From CAYFJO01 sp964343305 (GTDB lineage Bacteria; Planctomycetota; Planctomycetia; Pirellulales; Pirellulaceae): a DNA stretch of 17,282 nucleotides. The position numbers were made by a program, and so were the translations under genes. Under the pieces are notes generated by a model. The model saw only the letters and a list, made by a program, of their open reading frames with translations, made no database searches and had not been told where the DNA came from. This document shows positions 7,713-14,966 of the stretch, one piece after another (position 1 is the stretch's first letter; each line of letters begins with the position of its first letter). The stretch spans positions 1 through 17,282 of the forward strand of contig CAYFJO010000214.1 of the NCBI GenBank assembly GCA_964343305.1, in the 5' to 3' direction.

Positions 7713-9707
7713 ATGGCAAGCAAACATATGCCGGCAGTTCGGCTGCTGGTGTTTTTCGTCGCGTGTTATCAGACGAGGCTTGCTGCCCAAGCGCCAGTCG
7801 TCGATGCCAGCACGATTTTGAATTCAAAAAAGGTGTGCAAGGCAGCTTATGACGAAATCGTCCGGCGCGGTTTGCACACTCAACAACCAGCTCCGGTTGA
7901 AAACCGAACGCCGCATCCCGCGCCGCGTTTGTTGGGGCATACGGGGCCAACGGCGACACCAGTCGCCGATCATCACGAACCGGCTGCTCGTCACGCCATC
8001 GATCGTGCGCACGCTTCGTGTTTCAATGGCGACCCGTTTCCGTCCGCCAAAAAATGCCAGGCTTGCCATCCAGGACACTACCGCGAGTGGTCCGTGTCGC
8101 CGCATGCTTACGCCCAGTTGAGTCCCGTGTTCAACGCCATGTCGAGCGCGTTGATTACGTTGAACAACGGCACGCTGGGCGACTTTTGTATTCGTTGCCA
8201 CACGCCCGTGGGGATGGCGTTGGACGAACCGATTGTGATGAGCAACATGGACCGGCATCCGGCGGCGCGCGAAGGCGTCACGTGTATCGTTTGCCATCGG
8301 ATCAATCAAAACTGGGGCAAGGGTTCCGGCCGCCACTCGCTGGTCGCCGGCGGATTGAATTCGCCAATTGTCGGCCCCGTCGGCAGCGAAATCCTGAAGG
8401 ATGTGCTGAAAGACCCCGACAAATACGGTGTGATGAAAACGCGCGAGGACGGCGCGCGAGGTCATACGATTCACCGCAATGTCGAACCGTTTTTTGCCAT
8501 GACCACGTCATCGGTTTGCGGAGCGTGCCACGACGTGCTCTCGCCCAACGGTTTTCGATTAGAAGATGCCTTCAGTGAGTTCAAGACATCGCCCGCCGCT
8601 CGTAAGAAACATCAGAACTGCCAGGATTGCCACATGGGCATCTCGCCAGGCGTTGCTTCGGGTTATGCCTTCGAGCCAGCCGCCAAGGTTGGGAACACCT
8701 TGACCAAGGCACGAAAACGAACGAACCACATGATCGTCGGGCCGGACTATTCGATCGCTCATCCCGGCCTGTTTCCGCACAATCCGAAAGCAGTCCGCGA
8801 AGAGCATGACAAGTTTCGCGACGACATCGATCTGGGTCTGGCGACGATGCGCGAGTGGTTGCAGTTCGATCACGAGGCTGGCTGGGGTACCGCAGCATTT
8901 GAAAATCAGGTTGGTGACGACTATCCATTTCCCGAGGCGTGGAAAAGTCAGGCACGTCGCTTCCGCGCTCGTGACATATTGAATGAGCAGTTCGAGTTGC
9001 TTCGTGAAGCGGAACTTGCACGACACCAGGTGTTGTCCGCGGGATATGGACTAGGCAAAGTAATGCTGCAACGCGCCGACCGTTGGGGAATCCAATTCAA
9101 AATCTGCGTATCCAATGAAACCGACGGACACGGCGTTCCGACCGGATTCGATGCCGAACGACTGGTCTTCTTACGCGTGACGGTGTGGGATCGGAAAGGC
9201 CGGTTGGTTTTCGTTTCAGGCGACTTGGACCCGAACGGCGACGTGCGCGACAGCCATTCGTTCTACGTGCACAATGGCGAATTGCCGCTTGATCGTCAAT
9301 TGTTTTCGTTGCAAACGAGATTCCTGACTCGCAACGTTCGCGGCGGCGAACGGGAACAGATCGTACCTGTTCCTTGGTCGCTCGACCCACTACCTTTTGT
9401 GCGCCCGGAAACGCGGCCCTTTACAGTCTTGGGGCGACCGGTGGCAGCTCGTAAACACAAGCATGGCATTGAAGTCGGCGGCCGCCGTTGGGCAAAATAT
9501 TCGATTGATCGTTCGCAACTCACCGGCTGTGGGCCTTACTGTGTCCAAGTCCAAATGGTCGCTGGCATGGTGCCCGTCAATCTGATTAAGGCAATTTCGA
9601 TCGTCGGATATGATTACGGCATGTCGGCTCGAGACGTTGCCGATGCAGTAGTCGCCGGCCATCAAGTGATCCACACGCGAAAGGCGGTGTTGCGTGTGGA
9701 CGAATAG
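7713..9707 (+). CDS. Secreted pentaheme cytochrome c, cytochrome c554-like
   Basis: The 664-residue protein begins with a Sec signal peptide (hydrophobic LLVFFVACY, then a LAAQA cleavage region near residues 23-27). A G-rich ribosome site (seven G at 7703-7709) lies 3 bases before the ATG; Met6 (ATG 7728) is an alternative start. Five CxxCH motifs have first cysteines at 115, 159, 191, 269 and 303. The segment HYREWSVSPHAYAQL (122-136) after the first heme is typical of cytochrome c554/multiheme proteins, where histidines nearby ligate hemes. The C-terminal half is heme-free and contains NETDGHGVPTGF (about 472-483), then strands that suggest a beta-sandwich. It should be periplasmic or on the outer membrane, relaying electrons from the decaheme protein or acting on a small substrate. 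Homology to c554 does not prove hydroxylamine or NO chemistry. Its end overlaps the frame of the next gene. Confidence 0.88.
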   Translation: MASKHMPAVRLLVFFVACYQTRLAAQAPVVDASTILNSKKVCKAAYDEIVRRGLHTQQPAPVENRTPHPAPRLLGHTGPTATPVADHHEPAARHAIDRAHASCFNGDPFPSAKKCQACHPGHYREWSVSPHAYAQLSPVFNAMSSALITLNNGTLGDFCIRCHTPVGMALDEPIVMSNMDRHPAAREGVTCIVCHRINQNWGKGSGRHSLVAGGLNSPIVGPVGSEILKDVLKDPDKYGVMKTREDGARGHTIHRNVEPFFAMTTSSVCGACHDVLSPNGFRLEDAFSEFKTSPAARKKHQNCQDCHMGISPGVASGYAFEPAAKVGNTLTKARKRTNHMIVGPDYSIAHPGLFPHNPKAVREEHDKFRDDIDLGLATMREWLQFDHEAGWGTAAFENQVGDDYPFPEAWKSQARRFRARDILNEQFELLREAELARHQVLSAGYGLGKVMLQRADRWGIQFKICVSNETDGHGVPTGFDAERLVFLRVTVWDRKGRLVFVSGDLDPNGDVRDSHSFYVHNGELPLDRQLFSLQTRFLTRNVRGGEREQIVPVPWSLDPLPFVRPETRPFTVLGRPVAARKHKHGIEVGGRRWAKYSIDRSQLTGCGPYCVQVQMVAGMVPVNLIKAISIVGYDYGMSARDVADAVVAGHQVIHTRKAVLRVDE

Positions 9708-11361
9708 CCTACGACAACTAGAATCTGTCTTGCGCCCAGTAGCTGCACTCGCCAGAGCGCGGACTTCGCCGCGTTCTGGCGAACACAGCTATGACAAGCA
9801 ACGAAGCCAGATTCGATTAACTGCTGTTCTGCTCCTGCTGACGTGCGCGCTTGCTCGCGCTCAGGAAGGTAACGACTTCCTTCACGAGTTCGAAGCGGGC
9901 GCAACGGTCATCGAGTTCCCACACGAGGAACCCACGCCGCTGGGAGAAATATTCGAAGCGGTTCCCCGCGTGTTAACGTGGCCTGATGAACGAGTCGCCG
10001 ACTTTTTCGGCTACTTGTTGGACATCGAACACGATCATCCGGAGACGGAGCTGAGCGAAGAAGCCCTCGGGTTGCAACCGATCCCGCAGCGGCCGCCGTT
10101 GTTCATCGAATGGAACGAAACATTCCTTGGCACGGGGCCACTCGAACGCGGCATCGAAATGCCGACCGGTGTGATATGGCGGCCTGCGCTTTGGGTCTTC
10201 GGCCAATCTCGGACAGCCGTCCAATATTACGATCGCGATCGTGGCAACGATCCTGTTGCCGAGTGGGCCAATCGATTGGATTTGTTCGCCCAAGTGAACC
10301 TCTCCGGAACGGAACGAATTTTGGCTGGCTTTCGACCGTTCGACGAAGAAGTCGGCGCTGGCAGGAATTTTTCAGGCTACGATCTGCGGCAGGGCAACTG
10401 GACCGACGGGTGGAATGGAAAATTGCAAACACTGTTCTTCGAGGGCGACGTCGGCGAATTGTTTCCCAATGTCGATCCTTACGATTCCCGATTGTTGGAC
10501 GTGGGCTTCAGTATCGGACGGATGCCGCTGTTGGCTCAGCAAGGTCTGTTGATAAACGAAGACATGATCGACGCGGCCACGGTGACACGGAACACGTTGA
10601 ACGGATTTGGCAATCTCAACTTCCGCGCCACGGGCGTTTTTTCCTGGCGAGGTGTCAACCGCAACGGCACGCAAGGGCAAGGCAACGCGTATGATCCTGG
10701 CTCCAAAATGGTCGCATTGCTGACCGAAAGCGACTTTGCCGTGCGGACGATCAACGCCGATGTTGCGTATGTTTACGGCGATCCTCAGTTTGGCGATCTG
10801 TTGACCTACGGCATCAGTTCGATCCGGCGGATTTACGGCTATCACAACACGTACAACACATCACTTCACTATCTTGCGTCGTACCCGATGAGCCGGCGCA
10901 CCGCGTTTGCCGACCAAGGCTCGTTGCTGTTCGCTCAAACATCCTGGACGCCGCATCACACCGAAGACTTGATCTACTTGAATTCATTTTGGGCGATCGA
11001 TCAATTCACGTCACCCGCACGTGGTCCAACGATGGGCGTTGCACTCGGTCAAACTGGAATCTTGTTTTCCGGCGTGGCATTAGGAAGATACGCCGCTCCA
11101 ATCAACGTGACAACGAACAACATCGCCGGCGCGAGTCTGGGGTATCAAATGTTGTTCGAACATACCCGTCGGCAAATCATCTGGGAAATCGGCGGCGTCA
11201 AAGAGACCAAAGGCGTCAGTCGAGGCGCAATCGGCACCGGACTGCGATATCAAAAAGCAGTTGGACAACATCTGATTCTGATCCTTGACGGTTTCACGAC
11301 AAAGCACGAATCACAGCGTTGGTCGACCGGCGCGAGGTGGGAAGTGCTGATGAAATTCTAA
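9694..11361 (+). CDS. Outer-membrane beta-barrel (porin-like) protein; start uncertain
   Basis: After a signal peptide-like stretch (LTAVLLLLTCALARAQ), the protein has many alternating strands rich in aromatic residues and ends in ...WEVLMKF, the terminal Phe typical of outer-membrane barrels. The mature length is about 500 residues. It could be a porin or the barrel sheath of a cytochrome conduit. Its place directly after two multiheme cytochrome genes supports the second idea but does not prove it. The start is a problem: the frame opens at GTG 9694 inside the previous gene, and its first 41 codons cross a strong repeat-like hairpin (9749-9782), an unlikely N-terminus. ATG 9791 starts a better-placed leader (MTSNEARF) in another frame and would join the signal peptide if one T were added near 9816-9818. 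The start is therefore either 9694, a rare codon near 9811, or 9791 with a frameshift. Confidence 0.75.
   Translation: MWTNSLRQLESVLRPVAALARARTSPRSGEHSYDKQRSQIRLTAVLLLLTCALARAQEGNDFLHEFEAGATVIEFPHEEPTPLGEIFEAVPRVLTWPDERVADFFGYLLDIEHDHPETELSEEALGLQPIPQRPPLFIEWNETFLGTGPLERGIEMPTGVIWRPALWVFGQSRTAVQYYDRDRGNDPVAEWANRLDLFAQVNLSGTERILAGFRPFDEEVGAGRNFSGYDLRQGNWTDGWNGKLQTLFFEGDVGELFPNVDPYDSRLLDVGFSIGRMPLLAQQGLLINEDMIDAATVTRNTLNGFGNLNFRATGVFSWRGVNRNGTQGQGNAYDPGSKMVALLTESDFAVRTINADVAYVYGDPQFGDLLTYGISSIRRIYGYHNTYNTSLHYLASYPMSRRTAFADQGSLLFAQTSWTPHHTEDLIYLNSFWAIDQFTSPARGPTMGVALGQTGILFSGVALGRYAAPINVTTNNIAGASLGYQMLFEHTRRQIIWEIGGVKETKGVSRGAIGTGLRYQKAVGQHLILILDGFTTKHESQRWSTGARWEVLMKF
9749..9782. repeat. REP-like hairpin at the start of the barrel gene
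   Basis: TCGCCAGAGCGCGG (9749-9762) pairs with CCGCGTTCTGGCGA (9769-9782), a 14-bp stem with one G-T pair and the 6-base loop ACTTCG. It lies 42 bases after the pentaheme gene stop and before any plausible signal peptide. Its form is that of a dispersed palindromic repeat. It may also act as an RNA hairpin that sets relative expression of the cytochrome and the barrel. Confidence 0.7.
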
Positions 11362-11419
11362 CGTATCGGCGGCATCCTGCCGCCAGAACAACACGGTGGC
11401 GCGATGCGGCCGATACGTT
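11360..11419. terminator. Long hairpin after the barrel gene
   Basis: AACGTATCGGC (from 11360, within the stop codon) pairs with GCCGATACGTT (to 11419). After a G-G mismatch GCATC pairs with GATGC, then CGCCA with TGGCG, leaving a small loop. The stem is about 21 bp in total, starts at the stop codon and is followed by a short T run (TTTG at 11418-11421). This is a good candidate for the end of the cluster transcript. Its length also fits a dispersed palindromic repeat. Confidence 0.6.
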
Positions 11420-11439
11420 TGCAACAATAAAGGAATTCA

Positions 11440-11895
11440 ATGAACCAAAAAACAAGAAATCTCCTCGTGACCGCTGCCGTGCTACTGTTTCCTTTGACGG
11501 GAAGTGGCGGCAAACCTCGCTGCGACTCATGCGGCTGCGAAGCAAAAGTGAAAAAAATCACGCGGCTCATGTATGTCTGTGAGGAGATCGAAATCCCTTG
11601 TTATGCGTGTCAGCCGACCAACGCATTCCTTCCAGACAAAGGCAAAGTGTGCCGCTGCGAATATCGTTGCGACGTGAACTGTAAACTCTACAAGACGTGT
11701 GGCTGCAAACCAAAGTGTTGCTGCGAGACGAAGTGCAGTTGCCAAAAGACGGTTGGCGCGAAAGCCACCGGCTGTCATTGCCAGCGTTGTGTTCGGCAGC
11801 CGGTTGAGACGAAGAAATACAGGGTCCCCGTCCTTAAATGGGTGACCATTTCGGTGTGCAAAGACGGTTGCGACGCTCGTGGTGGCCGGCATTGA
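11440..11895 (+). CDS. Small secreted cysteine-rich protein (22 cysteines)
   Basis: The protein has 151 residues. The start is supported by AAGGAA about 5 bases upstream of ATG 11440. A short signal peptide (residues 1-23, NLLVTAAVLLFPLTG) leads into a mature part with 22 cysteines in 128 residues: 28, 31, 33, 47, 54, 57, 71, 73, 77, 81, 87, 89, 93-95, 99, 101, 112, 114, 117, 140 and 144. Short C-x-C, CxxC and CCC clusters alternate with lysines. There is no CxxCH, although C-H-C occurs at 112-114, so it is not a c-type cytochrome. Exported Cys/Lys-rich proteins like this are frequent in planctomycetes, where roles in metal binding or disulfide-linked cell-wall layers have been suggested. The role here is unknown. 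A metal-handling partner of the upstream cytochromes is possible but is inference. The hairpins on both sides suggest its own transcript. Confidence 0.75.
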   Translation: MNQKTRNLLVTAAVLLFPLTGSGGKPRCDSCGCEAKVKKITRLMYVCEEIEIPCYACQPTNAFLPDKGKVCRCEYRCDVNCKLYKTCGCKPKCCCETKCSCQKTVGAKATGCHCQRCVRQPVETKKYRVPVLKWVTISVCKDGCDARGGRH

Positions 11896-11902
11896 GGTGC
11901 CG

Positions 11903-11938
11903 CCAACTTCCGAAGTCTAAGAAGACTTCGGAAGTTGG
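11903..11938. terminator. 16-bp perfect hairpin, first copy of the ACTTCCGAAGTCT repeat
   Basis: CCAACTTCCGAAGTCT (11903-11918) pairs without mismatch with AGACTTCGGAAGTTGG (11923-11938) around the loop AAGA, starting 8 bases after the stop of the cysteine-rich gene and followed by TCTTT. It would work as a terminator. A near copy stands at 14932-14961, which indicates a dispersed repeat that may double as a terminator. Confidence 0.75.
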
Positions 11939-11987
11939 TCTTTCGCCGTCCTCGACATCGGCTCAGGCGGTCGATACGCTTGACGTC

Positions 11988-13787
11988 ATGTCACAGGCTC
12001 GATCTGTTTCCGTCAATGTTTATGTAAAGTCGAAGTGTGTCTATTCGACGGAACTAACCACTTCACTGGAACTCGGTCGTCAACGACCGGGAGAAGCTCC
12101 GCCGTTTCTGCGGATCGACGATCGCGTGGTGGTAGCACGGCTTGAAGAGAGCGAGTTCTCGCGGCGGCATGTGACGCTGAATTTGCTCGGTGACGGCCGT
12201 ATTCGTGTTGCGAACGAAAGTACGGTGAACAACATCGTGGTCGGAACGGACGATCGCGTTGAGCCTGGCGAGCAACGCGACGTCACCGCCCCGATCCTTG
12301 TCACGCTGGGTGACCGTGTCGTGCACTTGGAGCCCGCTCAGGACGAACCGGAAGGCAACGGTATCTTCGACAGCTTTGCTCATCAAACGCTTCCACCGGG
12401 GTTGGCCAGCCACCATTCGATGGCCGAAATGCTATCGGTCAATCGCAGTCAGAAGGACACGGAGTACTTGCTGCGCGGATTGCACGCCACGATTGGTTGT
12501 TTTCAAATTGCGACGACCTCCGCGGATTTTTTTAAGATGGCCACCGATGCATTGTTGGATGTGGTCGCGATGGAAACCGCCGCGGCGTTGACACTCAGCG
12601 GCGAAGACTGGAATGTCGAAGCCTTCCGATCGAAGTCGCTTGTCGAAGCAGATGATGCGGTTTGGCAGCCCAGCCGGACGATCTTGCAAAGAGTCCGGGA
12701 AGAAAAGAAAACGTTTTGGCAAGTGCCGGATGGGGAGTCTTTGAAGGCGGCCAGTTTGGCCAATGTGAAGGTGTTGATCGCGGCTCCGATTTTGAATCGC
12801 AACGCGGAAGTCATCGGCGCGCTTTACGGCGATCATCGCTGGGACACCAGTAGTCGAGAGGATCCGGAAGTCACGGAAGTCGAAGCCATCCTCGTGGAGC
12901 TGTTGTCCACGAGCATCGCGGCGGGCATCGCGCGATTGGACCAGGAGAAGGCCGCCATCGAATCACGCGTGCTGTTCGAACAATTCTTCACGCCACAGTT
13001 GTCGCGAATATTGGAAGAAGAACCGGAGTTGCTCGTTGGCAAAGATGCCGAGGTGACTCTGTTGTCATGTGACATCCGGCGCTTCAGCCAAGTTTCTGAA
13101 ACACTCGGCGCGCGGATCACATTGGATTGGATCAACGACATCATGGGCACGCTGTCCTCGTGCATTGCCAACAATCAAGGCGTGGTGGTGGATACCTTTG
13201 GCGATGAATTGCTGGGGATGTGGGGCGCGCCGGACGAACGCCCGGATCACGCTCAACTCGCGTGTCGGGCAGCTATCCAGATGTTGCAACAATTGCCGGC
13301 GCTGAACATGCGTTGGCAGAGCGTCTTGGATCAGCCGATGGATTTGGGAATCGGAATTCACACGGGGCGTGCCCGCGTAGGCAACATTGGCTCGGAACAC
13401 AAGTTCAAATACGGCCCGATTGGGTTGACGGTGCAACTTGCCAACCGAACGCAGCGTGCGACGAGGAGTCTTCAAATCAAGATCCTCGTCACCAACGCAA
13501 CGGCGGCAAAACTAGATGAGTCTTTTCCAATGCGCAAACTTTGCCGAGTCACGCACAAACAGGTCGAGGGACCGATGGAGTTGTTCGAACTGGCGACTGA
13601 ATCGTCGGAAAGTTGGCTGGAACTCCAGCGACGGTACGAGGCTGCCTATGCCGCATTCGACCGCGGCGACATGCCAACCGCGACGAAACTGCTAGCCAAG
13701 ATCCTCACCGACCATCCCTACGATCACCCCACGCTGCAGTTGGTCTCGCGAATCAACGAACGGCTTTCGTCGTCCTGGTCATTTTAG
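11988..13787 (+). CDS. FHA-GAF-class III nucleotidyl cyclase-like signalling protein
   Basis: The start is ATG 11988 (MSQARSVSVNVY); the frame runs upstream through the hairpin, which is unlikely to be coding. The protein has 599 residues. FHA (about 25-115) keeps Gly30-Arg31, Ser58-x-x-His61 and Asn76-x-Ser78...Asn81, so phosphothreonine binding is plausible. GAF (about 170-320) follows. A linker helix leads to a class III cyclase fold (about 352-535). The metal aspartates are present (Asp362 in CDIRRFS, Asp406 in FGDELLGMWGAP). At the purine-specifying Lys position there is Asp402, at the second purine position Leu480, and at the transition-state Asn position Gln483 (VQLANR); Arg487 is kept. 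The product is therefore uncertain. A TPR-like tail (about 543-590) ends it. No signal peptide or membrane helix is seen, so it is cytoplasmic. It might supply a ligand for the CNB protein of the cluster (inference). Confidence 0.87.
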   Translation: MSQARSVSVNVYVKSKCVYSTELTTSLELGRQRPGEAPPFLRIDDRVVVARLEESEFSRRHVTLNLLGDGRIRVANESTVNNIVVGTDDRVEPGEQRDVTAPILVTLGDRVVHLEPAQDEPEGNGIFDSFAHQTLPPGLASHHSMAEMLSVNRSQKDTEYLLRGLHATIGCFQIATTSADFFKMATDALLDVVAMETAAALTLSGEDWNVEAFRSKSLVEADDAVWQPSRTILQRVREEKKTFWQVPDGESLKAASLANVKVLIAAPILNRNAEVIGALYGDHRWDTSSREDPEVTEVEAILVELLSTSIAAGIARLDQEKAAIESRVLFEQFFTPQLSRILEEEPELLVGKDAEVTLLSCDIRRFSQVSETLGARITLDWINDIMGTLSSCIANNQGVVVDTFGDELLGMWGAPDERPDHAQLACRAAIQMLQQLPALNMRWQSVLDQPMDLGIGIHTGRARVGNIGSEHKFKYGPIGLTVQLANRTQRATRSLQIKILVTNATAAKLDESFPMRKLCRVTHKQVEGPMELFELATESSESWLELQRRYEAAYAAFDRGDMPTATKLLAKILTDHPYDHPTLQLVSRINERLSSSWSF

Positions 13788-13814
13788 TCGATGTTGTCCA
13801 GTCGGGACTCGTCG

Positions 13815-14888
13815 CTAGTTTCTCGACGGCTCGGGATGCGACTCACTGGGCGACACAAAAAAGTCGCTGAGCTGTGTTGCCGTCTCGGCCGTGCCTTCCA
13901 AGTCGTATTCGTCCGAAATCAAACTGCCGATGTACGCCTGCATCGCGCGGCCGCCAAGAGTTGACGAGTGATGCGTGGCAACTTCGCTGGCAAAGTTGAG
14001 CAGGTCGTAAACTCGACACTTCGACGGCAAGACTCGCTGGCGCTTGACGCTCAGCGCATCCATGTTTGCCAGGCCGTACAACTCGTTCATGTTGCCCGTC
14101 ATCTTGTACACATCGCTCAACATGGATGTCTTGCGCCGATAGTCCACTCCGGTAAGGCCGGCGACCAGCTTGTAGATCTGGCTGCATTCGTGGACCGAAG
14201 CCCATGACGTCTGAGCGCTCTCGAACCGCTGGCGAAGGGCGGCGTATCCGTCGCCGTTATCAAAGCTGTCCAACGCCCGCTTGATACAGTGCTCCATGTC
14301 CTTGCCGACACTGATGTCGCTGCGGAACGCCTTGCTATAACCGATCATGCCGTTGGAACAAATCATCCGCAGAAATGAGAGGTAAATCTTCGGATGACTG
14401 AAACCATCGACCGGCGTTTCCATCACGAACTGGTGTTTGAATTCGTCGCCGCCGATCTGGAATGAACGCGAGCCGGACCGCGGCGTGTGAGTACTCGTGA
14501 CGATGCCGCGATCATACTTGACATCATTACCGCTATATCGGCTCACGATGTCGTGGATGTGATCGAAAGTGATGTAGGAACGGCGCGGATTGCTCACCGC
14601 GAGCAGATTCGGCGTACCATCGCCGCGCTCGACCACATAGCGAAAATGGTCGTCGGCCGAACGGTCAGAAATGCGATCGAACACTTCGGCCGGCTCAAAG
14701 TAGCGGAACACGTTGTCCGAGATGCCGAACCGTGTGAAGAACGACTTCCAGAACCGCGGCGTTGGCGTGACCTGCTCGCCCTTGACCTTGATCGTTTTGA
14801 TGCTCAACTTGTTGGTCGTCTTGTTTCGCCAACCGCCAACTTCCAAATCCCGAACCGAAGTCAATCCATAATCGAAAGACCACTTCAT
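13815..14888 (-). CDS. DUF932 phage/plasmid-like protein
   Basis: The 357-residue protein has the layout of the DUF932 family. It begins with MKWSFDYGLTSVRDLE, the middle contains RFGISDNVFRYF and then NPRRSYITFDHIHDI, and the core is PVDGFSHPKIYLSFLRMICSNGMIGY, the family's recognisable C-x-N-G-M segment. The start at 14888 is fixed by an AAAGGAG ribosome site 7 bases upstream; the frame is open 13 codons further but without support. DUF932 proteins are common on phages, plasmids and islands, often near anti-restriction or helicase genes, and have no settled function. It is convergent with the cyclase gene (27 bases apart). It follows the helicase gene on the same strand with the second hairpin copy between. 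The pair could be an operon in which the helicase comes first. Confidence 0.85.
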   Translation of the reverse strand: MKWSFDYGLTSVRDLEVGGWRNKTTNKLSIKTIKVKGEQVTPTPRFWKSFFTRFGISDNVFRYFEPAEVFDRISDRSADDHFRYVVERGDGTPNLLAVSNPRRSYITFDHIHDIVSRYSGNDVKYDRGIVTSTHTPRSGSRSFQIGGDEFKHQFVMETPVDGFSHPKIYLSFLRMICSNGMIGYSKAFRSDISVGKDMEHCIKRALDSFDNGDGYAALRQRFESAQTSWASVHECSQIYKLVAGLTGVDYRRKTSMLSDVYKMTGNMNELYGLANMDALSVKRQRVLPSKCRVYDLLNFASEVATHHSSTLGGRAMQAYIGSLISDEYDLEGTAETATQLSDFFVSPSESHPEPSRN

Positions 14889-14931
14889 CGTAAAACTCCT
14901 TTGTGTGGAAATGAGTGTAGTTTGCATTCCG

Positions 14932-14961
14932 ACTTCCGAAGTCTCGTAAGACTTTGGAAGT
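14932..14961. repeat. Second copy of the ACTTCCGAAGTCT hairpin repeat
   Basis: ACTTCCGAAGTCT (14932-14944) pairs with AGACTTTGGAAGT (14949-14961) around CGTA, 13 bp with one wobble. The arms match those at 11905-11936 almost exactly, while the loop differs. It lies between the helicase stop (14967) and the DUF932 ribosome site, where it could act as a terminator or processing site between the two minus-strand genes. Confidence 0.75.
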
Positions 14962-14966
14962 TAACG

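Noticed and set aside
7713..9707. Naming the pentaheme protein a hydroxylamine oxidoreductase or c554 proper
   Set aside because: It has five CxxCH motifs, more than classical four-heme c554 and fewer than the eight of HAO, and no crosslink tyrosine region can be recognised.
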